Assembly: GCF_000400465.1 (NCBI RefSeq)
Contig: NW_008806282.1
Location: 62,001-126,000, forward strand
Origin: Wallemia ichthyophaga EXF-994
Taxonomy: Eukaryota; Basidiomycota; Wallemiomycetes; Wallemiales; Wallemiaceae
Direction: 5' to 3'
Length of the DNA stretch: 64,000 bases
In this document: one piece after another, positions 52,825 through 63,261 of the stretch
How the letters are laid out: each line of letters starts with the position of its first letter
Position numbering within the stretch: the stretch's first letter is position 1
Notes under the pieces: model-generated
What the model saw: the letters and a program-made list of their open reading frames with translations, nothing else
Databases searched by the model: none
What the model was told of the DNA's origin: nothing
Program-made: the position numbers and the translations under genes

Positions 52825-54306
52825 ATGAGCATCACTAGCGATTCCCGGAGTTTTATCTCCGCGGAATCTAAAGCGCAACCCTCTAATTTGGTTATAAATG
52901 TTGATTACTCACCCCACTTTATCCGCTCCTACCGCGAGTGCATTGCAGATCTCCACCTGCAGTCATACGAGATTGATTCACACGTCGATAGCCCCCGATT
53001 GATGCCGACTAGAAACACGATAAACACCGCACATACCCCACGCCACACAAATACCACTCAAGGCAGTATCTTGGACAAGCTGAACAACGTACAGCCTATC
53101 TCCACTCAAGACCTCATGCTGAGAATTAGACCACAGAGTGCATCTACAGACCATTTAATAAGTTTGGAAGATGCAGAAGACTCAGAAGACGCAGAAGACG
53201 CAAAGACAAAGACAGACCACGCAAAGGGCAGTGTCGATTTCAGACACGACATACTATATCAAGCCATTAATGCCAGTTTCGGTGACACAACACCTAACAA
53301 TTTTCTAAACACAGACCCATCCAAGTCTTTGAGCGGTGGTACTAGGCATAGTACTAAAGCGGGTGATTCGAATTATTCATACAAATCGGCAAAATCGGCA
53401 AAATCGGCTAGATCGACCAAGTCATTAAAACACACTCCCACACCTACAACACGCACATCATCGCTATTATCATCCCCTCCCAAATCAACACACAAACCAC
53501 AAATGGGCGTACAAGTTACTCACTTAAAAATACCGCAGCAGCGCATACACGGCACTCCCACTATCCACAAGTCTCTCTCTACTCCTCTCCTCAGCGACCA
53601 GGACAGCGAGGTGTTGGATTCGCCTACACCCCCACCTGTGCCGATGAAGGAGGCACCGCGTGCGAAGACACAATCTTACTCATGCTCAAGCTCTGCTAAA
53701 AAACCCGAACGCTCTATATTTAATGAAATACATGCTCCAATACCTAGTCATAGTAGAAGTCACAGTCCCACTCAAACTCCTACTCCCGCTCTCAAAACGA
53801 GTGCGATCGATCGACGCAACAGACCACCAGCTCTCGAGTTAAGGCAATCGACTCATCGACAAATTGAAAGCAAGCTGGGTTGTTTGCAGGAGCAGAAAAA
53901 GGCACAGGAAAAGTCTGAAAAACAGTCTGAGGTGCAGTCTCAAAAGCAAGACAAACACAACAGCCATAAGCTCCCACCAGACACAACGACTCTGCCCTCT
54001 GAACACCCACCATACCTACCTCCACCCCCCATACCCCCCTTACCACAATCCACCGCCATTTTATCAAATTCTTTCACTCGAAATGTCCCAAGTAGACTGA
54101 AAGATGCACCAAAACTGACGAGGATGCGCTCAGAAACTCTGCCTTCTCCCACCACCCCAATCCATTCTATCAAACATCGCCCTACTTCTTCACCTACCAC
54201 CACCGATCAATACTCTGTGACTAGATTGAGAGGTATGCTTGAGCAGCATGTAGCGCAGGAGAGGAGCATGTGGCATAGCATTACATCCAATACCCGTCAT
54301 TCTTAA
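52825..54306 (+). CDS. hypothetical disordered Ser/Pro-rich protein
   Basis: 493 aa, no intron. I do not recognise a family. The sequence is rich in Ser, Thr, Pro and His and looks mostly disordered. Features seen: an acidic repeat (DAEDSEDAEDA), a KSAKSAKSARSTKS repeat coded by a 9-12 bp DNA repeat near 53390-53415, proline runs that could bind SH3 or WW domains (PTPPPVPMKE; YLPPPPIPPLPQ) and a short helix near the C-terminus (RLRGMLEQHVAQERSMWHS). A possible ordered N-terminus is VINVDYSPHFIRSYRECIAD. It may be a cytoskeletal or signalling scaffold; this is a guess from composition alone. Confidence 0.6.
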   Translation: MSITSDSRSFISAESKAQPSNLVINVDYSPHFIRSYRECIADLHLQSYEIDSHVDSPRLMPTRNTINTAHTPRHTNTTQGSILDKLNNVQPISTQDLMLRIRPQSASTDHLISLEDAEDSEDAEDAKTKTDHAKGSVDFRHDILYQAINASFGDTTPNNFLNTDPSKSLSGGTRHSTKAGDSNYSYKSAKSAKSARSTKSLKHTPTPTTRTSSLLSSPPKSTHKPQMGVQVTHLKIPQQRIHGTPTIHKSLSTPLLSDQDSEVLDSPTPPPVPMKEAPRAKTQSYSCSSSAKKPERSIFNEIHAPIPSHSRSHSPTQTPTPALKTSAIDRRNRPPALELRQSTHRQIESKLGCLQEQKKAQEKSEKQSEVQSQKQDKHNSHKLPPDTTTLPSEHPPYLPPPPIPPLPQSTAILSNSFTRNVPSRLKDAPKLTRMRSETLPSPTTPIHSIKHRPTSSPTTTDQYSVTRLRGMLEQHVAQERSMWHSITSNTRHS

Positions 54307-54360
54307 TTTCATTGCAACCATTGTAGTTATTTCTAGGATATCTTAATTACTTAATATACA

Positions 54361-55764
54361 TTATTCTAAAACAACATGCTTGATCGTGAATTTGTGAATA
54401 ACAGCTATAATGGGATCACTGAAAGACTTGGATGATTTAACAACAAGACTTTCTAATTTAGGAAGTGATTTGAGCAGCAGTTCGCCGTCGAGTATTGCAG
54501 GCTGGTAAGTGATGCTCCTCTCCATATCGTCGTATAGCGATGAAGTGTTATCGCGTGGTCTGTTGTCGACCGTGTTAGTCTGCTCGTAAGTGCATCTAGT
54601 TAGAGTGAGGTGGGTAACATTCCTCAAACAGCCTTCGTTACACTGCAGTGGAAACCCAAATGTGCAATTCTCGATTGAGATTTGGTGCAACTCCTGTGAT
54701 CGGAGCATACCCAAAAACCACGAAACGTTGCAAACACTATCGAGAAATACGACCCGCAGTTTGCGCACATTCAGCTGATTTGCGAATGCCCGGTTATCTC
54801 GAAACCACTTGAGGGTCGCTCTGTCCATAGCGAAGCTGCTGTTTTTCATCTTGATCGTATACAGCTCGGGACACTGGATGAGACAGCTAAATGTGACGGC
54901 TGACCTGTTGCGGGATTCTACAACTGCTGTGCGTGTCGGCTGCAAGTACGGCGCCCCTGGTATCGTTGTATGCTCCATCGCGACGTCTTTACCCTCCAGC
55001 TGCAGGTTGTGGGAGAGGGTGGACATGATGGTATCTGCGTCGCCTTTCAGCCTCCAATTGAGGAGGTGTAGATCGCTTGGGAAGGTAGTGAGGTGGTACA
55101 CTTCCGCCTCATTCAATCCGATAAGCTGCGAGTAATTGCGCATCCTCAGTTTCTTACATGTCAAACCAAATAGAGACTCAGTGAGGGTGAGTATGAAACC
55201 CTTTTTTTCGCTGTTGAATGGGCCTCCGTAGTAATTCACCTCAATCAGCTCAAATGGACGGTTTGGCGAGACGTCGAGCAGCTGAAAGAAGAATCCCTTC
55301 AAGAACATCCTATTGTACGCGCGTATACACAGCTTCACACTTCTTATATACCCGCACCGCTCAATGTGGCTTTGGAATCTGCCGCGTAGATTCGACATAT
55401 TCGCGTCGAAGCTCACTTTGCCTACGTTTTCATCTGTGGATATGAACGTGTTGACGTATACGTAATTTGTATTTATCGCGCGATACCATGCTCTGTTCAC
55501 CAGCTTGCCGTTGTGGGCTGCACTGGGGCCGTTATTCTCGTGGCAGAGATATCCGAAGACAAGTTCGATGAGCTCGTTGGGGAGTCTTTTTAGAGGATCC
55601 TTGTGCCATTTGTGCGCTTTTTTTGTGGATAGGCTGGCCATACCTTTCTGATATACACGAGTGAATAAGTGATTCACGCAAACAGCACAGGTACACACTT
55701 TTTCTACATCTTTATCAGACTGCCCTGATTTGCAGGGTTTACGTGGTTTGGACCGCGTGTCCAT
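54361..55764 (-). CDS. F-box protein (large, unknown substrate)
   Basis: 467 aa from the chosen start MDTRSKPRKPCK; the frame is open to 55854 with a second ATG there, which would overlap the end of HET-C. A cysteine cluster (CTCAVCVNH) comes first. The F-box is at about residues 58-100: PLKRLPNELIELVFGYLCHE, then KLVNRAWYRAINTNYVYVNT. The rest is leucine-rich without a clean repeat, in the style of basidiomycete F-box proteins with degenerate LRRs (LYTIKMKNSSF; LHQISIENCTF; VTHLTLTRCTY). It probably acts as an SCF substrate receptor. Confidence 0.65.
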   Translation of the reverse strand: MDTRSKPRKPCKSGQSDKDVEKVCTCAVCVNHLFTRVYQKGMASLSTKKAHKWHKDPLKRLPNELIELVFGYLCHENNGPSAAHNGKLVNRAWYRAINTNYVYVNTFISTDENVGKVSFDANMSNLRGRFQSHIERCGYIRSVKLCIRAYNRMFLKGFFFQLLDVSPNRPFELIEVNYYGGPFNSEKKGFILTLTESLFGLTCKKLRMRNYSQLIGLNEAEVYHLTTFPSDLHLLNWRLKGDADTIMSTLSHNLQLEGKDVAMEHTTIPGAPYLQPTRTAVVESRNRSAVTFSCLIQCPELYTIKMKNSSFAMDRATLKWFRDNRAFANQLNVRKLRVVFLDSVCNVSWFLGMLRSQELHQISIENCTFGFPLQCNEGCLRNVTHLTLTRCTYEQTNTVDNRPRDNTSSLYDDMERSITYQPAILDGELLLKSLPKLESLVVKSSKSFSDPIIAVIHKFTIKHVVLE

Positions 55765-55844
55765 GTCTGATGATGGCCGAGTCGGTTGAAGATTGATAAC
55801 AAGATAAGATTCATAAACATTCATAAAAGTCAGAGGTACATAAG

Positions 55845-58631
55845 CTAATGCCATCCACCACCTGGATAGCCTGGGTAACCGCCTGGGTATCCTTGCGGTG
55901 GTCTTGGTGGTGGTTGATAAGGGTGCACTGAATGCTCCGGATGCCCTTGATAACCACCATAACCAGGATATACACCATACCTACCATGGGAAGGCATTTC
56001 CATTGGAGGCGGCATCGGTGGTGGCATTGCTGACGGCATAGGTGGTCCTTGCATAGGCATTGGCGGTGGATTATACATTCCAGGTTTCGGTGGCTGGCCA
56101 TATGGCACATGCCCACCCGGTCCACCACCAGGCATACCCATTCCCATACCAGGCATCCCCATTGGCGGTGGGCTTGAGTATGCACCCGGTCCCGGCATAT
56201 ATCCTGGGTCGGGCATAGGTGGGGGCTCGGCGTATGGCATGTAGGGCGTGTGGCGCCCAGGTGGGGTGGGTGGTTTCGTGACGTGTCGTCCATGATACGC
56301 AGCTGGTGGGTATGGAGAGTGTGAGTGTGAGTGTGAGTGCTGCAATGATGGTGTTGATGTTGATGGTCTCGAATGCGTCGGTGGTGGTGGCGCTGGCTGT
56401 TTGCTGTCATTATCCTTCTTGCCCCCACCGCTGTCATTTTTCATTGCTCCTATACCCAAATTAGCTATCGAACTAAGCAATGAGGAATTCTTGCCACCAC
56501 CGCCATCGCCCTGTCCACTGCCACCTTGATTCCCACCGCCACCACGACCCTCAGCATCTCCACCGCCGGCATTTGCGGGCGAGGCATTTGTGTTGATCAG
56601 CCCCCATAATCCTCCGCTCGTAAACTCATTAACTCCCTCCTGACTATTGCCGTATGGATCATTAACCGTTTGGACATGTGTATGAACCTTGTTGGATGAG
56701 TCCATGCAGCTCTGTTTGTTCAAAGCACGCTCAATTTGGTCTATCTTGGGCCCTTGTGCCTTGACCCACTTCTTCATGAACTCGCCCATCTTCGTCTGTA
56801 TCTTGCTATCCTCATTAGCGAAGTATGGGTGATGTATTACTTCCAGAATCTCGTCGATTATACTGTCAGGATTTTCCTGGTTGCCCCAAGCTTCAACAAT
56901 TCTCTTGGTCGTTTGGCTAACTGCAATTTGAGCCAAGTTCCCGCAAGGGTTGTTCAGAAGGTGATCGAAATGGTCCTTGGCGAGACCAGTGTGCGTTGGA
57001 TCTGAACAGTTTGGATCAGTGTATACCTCCAATTGGTTTTTTGTTGCTAAAAGCTCTTCTGAACCCTTACCAATCGAGCTCTTGGCCTGCTTGATAAGAG
57101 GATCAATGAATGGCTCGAGAGTGGAGTAAATAAAGACGGCGATCGAGTTGGATATCTTTTCTACTAACGCGCTCAAACCTGGAATTTTATCTATTGTCAC
57201 TTCGATTGTCTTTGACACTCTGTCTCGGAAACACAGTATCTGCCATAGAACAGCGTATTGTTCCTGGGGGCTCATTTGATCAGGGGATCTCGACGTCGAG
57301 CGGAGGTTGCTGACGTCCTCGAATTCTCTGTTGAGTGAGCGTTGTCCACCGCCACTGTTGCTATCTGTGGTACTCCTAGTGAGTGGAACCTTAGAGCTAA
57401 CTCCGTCTAATTGGAAGATGAGGTCCCTGAGTGTGTCGATGATTGAATTTCCCCCACTTCCTGGCTGACCGCGTGACTTTGTAGTAGAACGATTCACTTC
57501 ATTATGAAGATCTGAGACGGATGCTGAGGTAAGCTTGTCACCAGCTTCACCTAATACACTGGCTGGTGGGTGTCTGAGTTGGGCTGGCAAGCTATTAGAA
57601 GCCACCCACCCATGAAATCCATACCACCAAATGATCCTGTTACTATTGGGGGTACGTTTTCGCCGCTAGGAGCACGTATTCTTACATTTTCACCAACATG
57701 TGGAAACACATCGGTAAGCCCAAGTTTGTAAAGGTAGATTTCAGCAAAATTGGAGTGCGCAGAAAAGTCAGCTAATGTATGGCAGCTTGTACCGAGCCAA
57801 CGAAACGCTTCGAACTCATCTTTGCTGTTTTTAGAGTTCTTATACCTTCTTCCATACTCGATGCAGAGACGTAAGCGTTCACGAACGAGGGCAGTGGAAG
57901 TATCACAAACGCTCTCATTAGCGATGTAGTTCTTCATGCCAGTGCGCGGATCAATTTCCAATTCAATTTGTTGAACAGGTCCTCTGAGACGTTCATCGTA
58001 CTGTTTCGCATCATCGGGGTAGCCTGTGTGTGGGTTAGATGGACGCAAGTAACATGACCACTACCAGCCTTTTGGATTATCAATGTGTTCTGTGGGGAGA
58101 TAAACGCCTAAGCGCTCATCGGTCACTTCAAACTCTTCCGTCGCGTAACCGAAAGCCAAGAAGGACATGACCATGACGATGTTGAGGATTGTCTGCTTAT
58201 TTATCTTGGACAAAGCAGCTGTGTCATTCGCTTGTGAATAATCGCGGAGAAAATCGTAGAAGTAGATGCGCTTGACATCAAGGCTCGTGAATTTGGTACG
58301 CGTCACAGCGGATAGAATACCGCTACCAGACTTCTTATAAAGATCTGCGAGTGCATCCATAATATCACCATGCCGGAATTTCTTTCTGAATTACCTGAGC
58401 AACAGTTTGACTTATCGGAGTAGGTACTTACCCCTGCTTAACCTGAGCATCGGTTTGACGTATCGGGGTAGATACTTACCTCTATACTAGCGTATGAAGG
58501 ACTGATAGCTGTGAGATTTCCGAGATTTCCGAGTCTGATGACTAGTCCACGTACATATTACCAGCACCAAATGCACTGGCTGTAGTTAACAACACGGCCA
58601 CGATCAAGAGCAGAATAACGCCATTTCTCAT
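55845..58631 (-). CDS. het-C: HET-C family protein
   Basis: 847 aa in five exons; introns 58502-58554, 58382-58479, 58024-58068 and 57563-57609. The product starts with a signal peptide (MRNGVILLLIVAVLLTTA) followed by SAFGAGNIPSYASIEKFRHG, the typical HET-C N-terminus. TKFTSLDVKRIYFYDFLRDY, FGYATEEFEVTDERLGVY and PTEHIDNPKGY follow, then TLADFSAHSNFAEIYLYKLG. The C-terminus is Gly/Pro/Tyr-rich (PGGYPGYPGGGWH). HET-C controls vegetative incompatibility in Neurospora, though most fungi have it as a single-copy membrane or cell-wall-linked protein of unclear role. The second intron is twice normal length through an internal duplication. The third can only be read in frame with a GC-AG splice (AAAG|GC...CACAG|GC); the GT next to it breaks the frame. 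Confidence 0.82.
58382..58479 (-). other. HET-C intron 2, doubled by internal tandem duplication
   Basis: 98 nt, against 38-57 nt for nearly every other intron here. It contains two imperfect direct repeats, 58393-58431 and 58441-58479 (34 of 39 bases identical, period 48), each with a GTAAGT donor-like start and a CTCAG acceptor-like end. The splice from the outer donor to AAAG at 58382 gives ASIE|KFRHGDIM in frame. Confidence 0.7.
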
Positions 58632-60021
58632 TTTGACTGTCAGTGACAGAGTGAGTGCAATAACCTCAGTGTCATCGACGTACAAAATGGAAAAAATAAA
58701 AATCAAGATATACAATTCGTTATAAATCAGCATTGAAACAAATGCAGTCGAGCATTGGCCGTAGCTTCCTTGGATTTCTTTGATGGACCAACGTCATTAT
58801 CTGTCCAAGGGCGCTTCCTTAGCTCTTTATCTCCGCAACTGTTGCAGCGAGTGTAATTTCCATTACCATACAAAGTGCGCTCAGCTATGTTGTTATTCTT
58901 ACAATCAAGATTTGCTTTGTTATGATGTGTTGATTGGTGTGTCTTGGTTTTATGTTGATATTGAAGTGAAATTAATTTGAATATGATTGCGAGAAAGACG
59001 CCGTTCAATACCCACTTTTAAGTACTGGATATGATTTGGTACACTTGATAAACCCAAAATAATCACCCCCAACGAGGCGGACGTTACACGATGGACTGAG
59101 ACATAGTCGAAAACATACGCATATGCACAAACACAAACAGCCACTGGCACAATGACTGGGAGTGCTGACAAGCTCTTTGCTTCAACAAAGCTAAATCGAA
59201 GATGTATCTATGTCGATCTAATGCAGTATGACCTTACCAAAACCAATGAACTGTTTCTGCATGTGATTATAAAGCACAAGATCCATCCTGTTGCCGAGAG
59301 AGCAGTTGTGTTGTTCAGCTTTTGCTAAATCCAACTCAATACGACATCATCTTTTCCGCCGTGATAACAGCACTTTGAGAACATCTTAAGCCTCGCATTA
59401 TTCAAGGTATGGATCGTTTACTGGTAGCCCGTTGCTCTAGACCTTCTTGCCAATTAACAGCCTGCAGAGAGCTGGAATAGTTATGTGTATTGCTATCTTG
59501 GGATATATATATCTGGGCTATTTCCGCTTTACAGAATGCTGCTTGGCGTGTACGAGTAAGCCAAGTCAGAACACCACAGTAAACCGCGAAAGAAATGGAA
59601 TATTGAATTCGAGTGAAACATCACATTTTGTGATCCAATTTATTATATAAACCATTCAACGCCCCTATTCAATCGAAGCATGCCGCCTCGACCAAGCCGC
59701 TAGGCTATCCATGAGCAGATGTGTGGCGGTCCAAACAGCCAACTTTCGGAGAAAATACCCGAGCTTCACGTACTTTAGCCACCCAGCTCCGCTCTGGAAA
59801 ATTTACCATTTCACTTTCTGCAGTCACAGAGAAGATGATTGCACTTAGAATAGTATTCGGATCAAAGTTCTATCAATGAATTATTGAAAGATGCTTATAA
59901 TGTGTGAAGAGAAAAGACACATGGAACATTGTGTATGATCAGCTTCGAGCCATTACTCAGTACGATATTTTTCATGAAAGACATAGTCGCATACGTAAAC
60001 ATACATTCGTATAAATTCACA
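58632..60021. other. long intergenic region, no confident gene
   Basis: About 1.4 kb between the HET-C start and the dienelactone hydrolase stop. A 93-codon minus-strand frame (58727-59008) has a CxxC pair (TRCNSCGDKELRKR) and is listed separately. A 67-codon plus-strand frame (59447-59650) has one hydrophobic segment and no support. The rest is AT-rich. Confidence 0.45.
58727..59008 (-). CDS. small hypothetical ORF
   Basis: 93 codons, starting MNGVFLAIIFKLISL and ending LHLFQC. A single CNSC pair lies in the middle, followed by a basic stretch (KELRKRPW). No family is recognised and there is no paralogue in the window. It could be chance, or one exon of a larger gene. Confidence 0.2.
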   Translation of the reverse strand: MNGVFLAIIFKLISLQYQHKTKTHQSTHHNKANLDCKNNNIAERTLYGNGNYTRCNSCGDKELRKRPWTDNDVGPSKKSKEATANARLHLFQC

Positions 60022-60771
60022 TTAGATGGCGTTCTTGAAGAACGTCGTAAGGCGCTCGTAAGCTTCGACGTACACCTTCTTAGCCTCCTCATCCTGGAGG
60101 TTACATCTAGCAGCAGCAAAGCCGTGAATTGCCTTCTCAGTGTTAAAGTGATGGTACGCATTTTTCTCCTTAAATTCGTTTGACGAGAGGATATCAATAA
60201 CCTTCTTCACTTCACTTCCATCCTCGTCTTTTGATGGGAAGAATCCAATTGGTGTTTTCACCTTCTCCACCACGCCAGCATCCAGCATGGCTGGGTGGAG
60301 AACAGCAACAGCGTCAAACAGCTTAGCATCTTGTGTAGCTGCGTTGAGTGCGATGGCTGCACCCCAGCAGAAGCCAACAAGACCAACCTTGTCATGTTTA
60401 GCACGCAACTCACCGCTAATGTTGATCAACTCAGGGATACGTGCTGGTGGTGCAGCCACAGTGGAAAAGAATTTGCCGAGCTCAGACTGATCGGCTTCAT
60501 TTCCCGGAGGAAACTTCTCTAAAGGGAAAGGTTTACCGCGGAAGAAGTCAGGAAGAACAACTCGATATCCCTTGTCTGCTAATATATCTGCACCTTGCAG
60601 CGTCTGATTAAAGTAGCCAAAGATATCGTATATTCCAACTAGCACAGTCTTTGAGTCTGCTGGACCGGTAACGTAGGCCTTGTTGAAGTAGCCAACCTTC
60701 TCGTATTGGCCTTTTGGTTGGTAGTTTGTTTGATCGATTACGGGTGGGATTGAACAGCAAGCAGCAGACAT
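60022..60771 (-). CDS. dienelactone hydrolase family protein
   Basis: 249 aa, no intron. Alpha/beta hydrolase fold: VLVGIYDIFGYFNQTLQGAD, GYRVVLPDFFRGKPFP (oxyanion and lid region), nucleophile Cys in GLVGFCWGAAIALNA, acid residue in FPSKDEDGSE, and the catalytic His in IHGFAAARC. Cys-Asp-His is the dienelactone hydrolase triad. Fungal members with this layout (AIM2-like) hydrolyse small esters or lactones in the cytosol; the natural substrate is unknown. The start MSAACCSIPPV matches the common start of the family. Confidence 0.88.
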   Translation of the reverse strand: MSAACCSIPPVIDQTNYQPKGQYEKVGYFNKAYVTGPADSKTVLVGIYDIFGYFNQTLQGADILADKGYRVVLPDFFRGKPFPLEKFPPGNEADQSELGKFFSTVAAPPARIPELINISGELRAKHDKVGLVGFCWGAAIALNAATQDAKLFDAVAVLHPAMLDAGVVEKVKTPIGFFPSKDEDGSEVKKVIDILSSNEFKEKNAYHHFNTEKAIHGFAAARCNLQDEEAKKVYVEAYERLTTFFKNAI

Positions 60772-61040
60772 CTTGGTGGTGTGGGATGAAGGATGTGGAT
60801 AAGACTGAGTGATGTCATATTAGATTTGAAGCAGCGGCTGTTTCTTTTCAGTTGCTGATATTCGATTTTTGCTCATCTAGATTTCATTTCATGACAATTT
60901 TGGGATTAGTCCTTGCTGCCCTGTAAAACTCAGTTGAGGAATGACCTTTAAACATTCCTGAATATCGCGAATGCCGCAAATTCCGTAAGGCTAATGCTTT
61001 TCATCTGGTTAATCCTTAGACTTGTATAAACCCGAAACAA

Positions 61041-63261
61041 ATGTCAATTGCAGCTGCGAGATTACCACTGGATTTAGAGCTCCCCAGTGAGAAAATTCAT
61101 ACAACACACATCACAGAAAAGTCGCAGAAGCTGCAGAAGCACGACAGTGCATCTACACTCAGCCTCCCTCTCCACGACTCTGTTGAAGTTCAAGAAAATG
61201 TTGAGACAATCCAAGTAGAAGCCGATACTAACCACATGAACAGGCTCACTGTCGACATTGACGCGACTAGGAACGTTTCAGCATCTCCCTCAGGCACATA
61301 CAATGAGAATAAACGCTCATTTGCACCCAGCCCTGCGAGCGAACAGAACAACGTCGAGGAAGTTGGTCTGTTTCAGAAGTCTTACTATCCTAACTTTATA
61401 CATGCATTGAGAGACTCAAAGTCTACTAGCAGCGGCAGGACTATTATTCTTTGCCTGGATGGTACTGGGGACCAGTTTGATGGCGATAACTCTAACGTCG
61501 TGCGTTTTTTCAGATGCTTGAAGAAGGATGAGCCATCGAAGCAATTAGTCTATTACCAGGCTGGATTGGGTACTTATGTACGCGTTCATAGGCTTCTAGT
61601 CAAGACATTACTGACTCATGTCACAGACCACTACGCGCTCTGCGAACCCAATCACTACCAGGTTGTCAGCAATTGGTGATGTGACTATTGGTGAGTTCTG
61701 TTTTGCCAAGTTGGGTTACTGCTCACACTCAACCAGGCTCCGGGCTCGGTCATCACATTGTAAGACACTCAAATTACGTAAAAAAGAGCGCTAACAGCGA
61801 AATAGCGCGACGCCTATGCATTTTTAATGGAGAATTATACCAAAGGCGACAAGATATGCATGGTCGGTTTCTCTCGTGGTGCGTACTCAGCTCGTGGTTT
61901 AGCCGGAATGCTTCAGAAGGTGGGATTGGTGTTTTACTCCGAATGAGCTGACTTCTTGACAAAGGTTGGACTCCTTCCCAAGGGAAATAGAGAGCAGGTG
62001 GGATTTGATTGATTGATTGATTGATTGGTTGGTTGATTGGTATTAGGTGGGATTTGCATACCACATGTTCAAAGACAACTCAGATGAAGGCTGGAAGATG
62101 AGTCAGCTCTTCAAAGAGACCTTCTCAATCAAAGTGAATATCCACTGGATAGGCGCATGGGACTCAGTGTCGTCTATCGGGTTCATTCCGCGTGATCTAC
62201 CCTTCCACAAATCGAACAATGCCGTGAAAAATTTTACGCATGCAGTAGCACTCGATGAGCACCGCGCCAAATTTAAGGCAGGTCACTGGACGCGCTCTGA
62301 TGAAATGGAGGTACGCATAGGTCCATGGCAGCGTCGAAAGGAGGAATTGAAACCTAAATTCGGAGACATAAACGAGATCGAGGAGGACGATGTTATACAG
62401 GAGCAGAAAGACACAGAAGAAGATCCCAAAAGGGCGGTAGAGAAGAAGCGCGCTAAAGTGATGAAAAACATCAAGGAAATACGTAAACGTACACAGAAAT
62501 CTAGTGGTGAGGATGATACCAGTGTAGATGCATTCAATCCGGAGATTCAGGCGCAATTTGAGATGCTGTTCGAGCTTCAGGATAAGGAAGATCTCAGCGA
62601 GACTAAAGTAAAAGAGGTGTTTTTTACAGGTTGCCATGCAGATGTTGGGGGAGGGTAAATAAAACTGGACGCATCATGGTAACTTTTCCACTAACGTCAT
62701 GATAGGGCCGTTGCCAACCATACTAGACATTCTTTGGCTCGTATACCACTCAGGTTCATGCTAAGACAAGCCTTCAAGGCTGACACAGGGCTCTTGTTTT
62801 CGACAGATCTTCTCGACTATTACGGCCTCGACCTCAACACATTGTACCCATACGTCACTCGCCGCCCTCCGGCGGCTGAGGGGGCTCCAGAAGGCTTTCC
62901 GGAGCTTCCTCAACAAGATAACCCCCGCAGAGTGTTTCCAGAAGCTGTCGAAGATTACTACGATGCGTGAGTGCTTTTAGTTAGCTTGGATGATGCTAAA
63001 AGTCTCAGGCTATGCCCTTATCATGATTACCTCAATTTGTCAAAAGGCTGGTGGGTCCTCGAGCTTTGGCCGCTAAGAGAGATCTACCAAGATGGTCACG
63101 GCAAGTATAGAAAGCGTCTTGCGCCAAACCTTGGCCATCACCGCGCCATAAGAGGTACTAACAACAAGTTCCACCGCTCAGTGGCTATTCGCCAGAAACA
63201 GATTGGATATGATATTAAAGCGCGCATGGTTGACTCGCCTACTGCTCACTGGGTAGGCTGA
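61041..63261 (+). CDS. DUF2235 (Tle1-like) alpha/beta hydrolase
   Basis: 630 aa in eight exons; introns 61578-61626, 61691-61736, 61760-61805, 61920-61964, 61998-62046, 62655-62705 and 62967-63008. After a polar N-terminus the domain starts TIILCLDGTGDQFDGDNSNV, the DUF2235 signature, then LVYYQAGLGTY. Spliced exons give RDAYAFLMENYTKGDKICMV and GFSRGAYSARGLAGML with the GxSxG nucleophile, VGLLPKGNREQVGFAYHMF, HWIGAWDSVSSIG (Asp) and TGCHADVGGGAVANHTRHSL (His). The family is shared with bacterial type VI phospholipase effectors (Tle1); fungal versions are widespread and their substrates unknown. A charged insertion (EEDDVIQEQKDTEEDPKRA) lies between Asp and His. The fifth intron holds a (GATT)n run. 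Confidence 0.85.
62007..62040. repeat. (GATT)n tetranucleotide repeat inside a DUF2235 intron
   Basis: GATT units followed by GGTT variants fill most of intron 61998-62046. Confidence 0.85.

Noticed and set aside
59447-59650. 67-codon plus-strand ORF with one hydrophobic segment
   Set aside because: Short, no conserved motif, no splice context; most likely chance.
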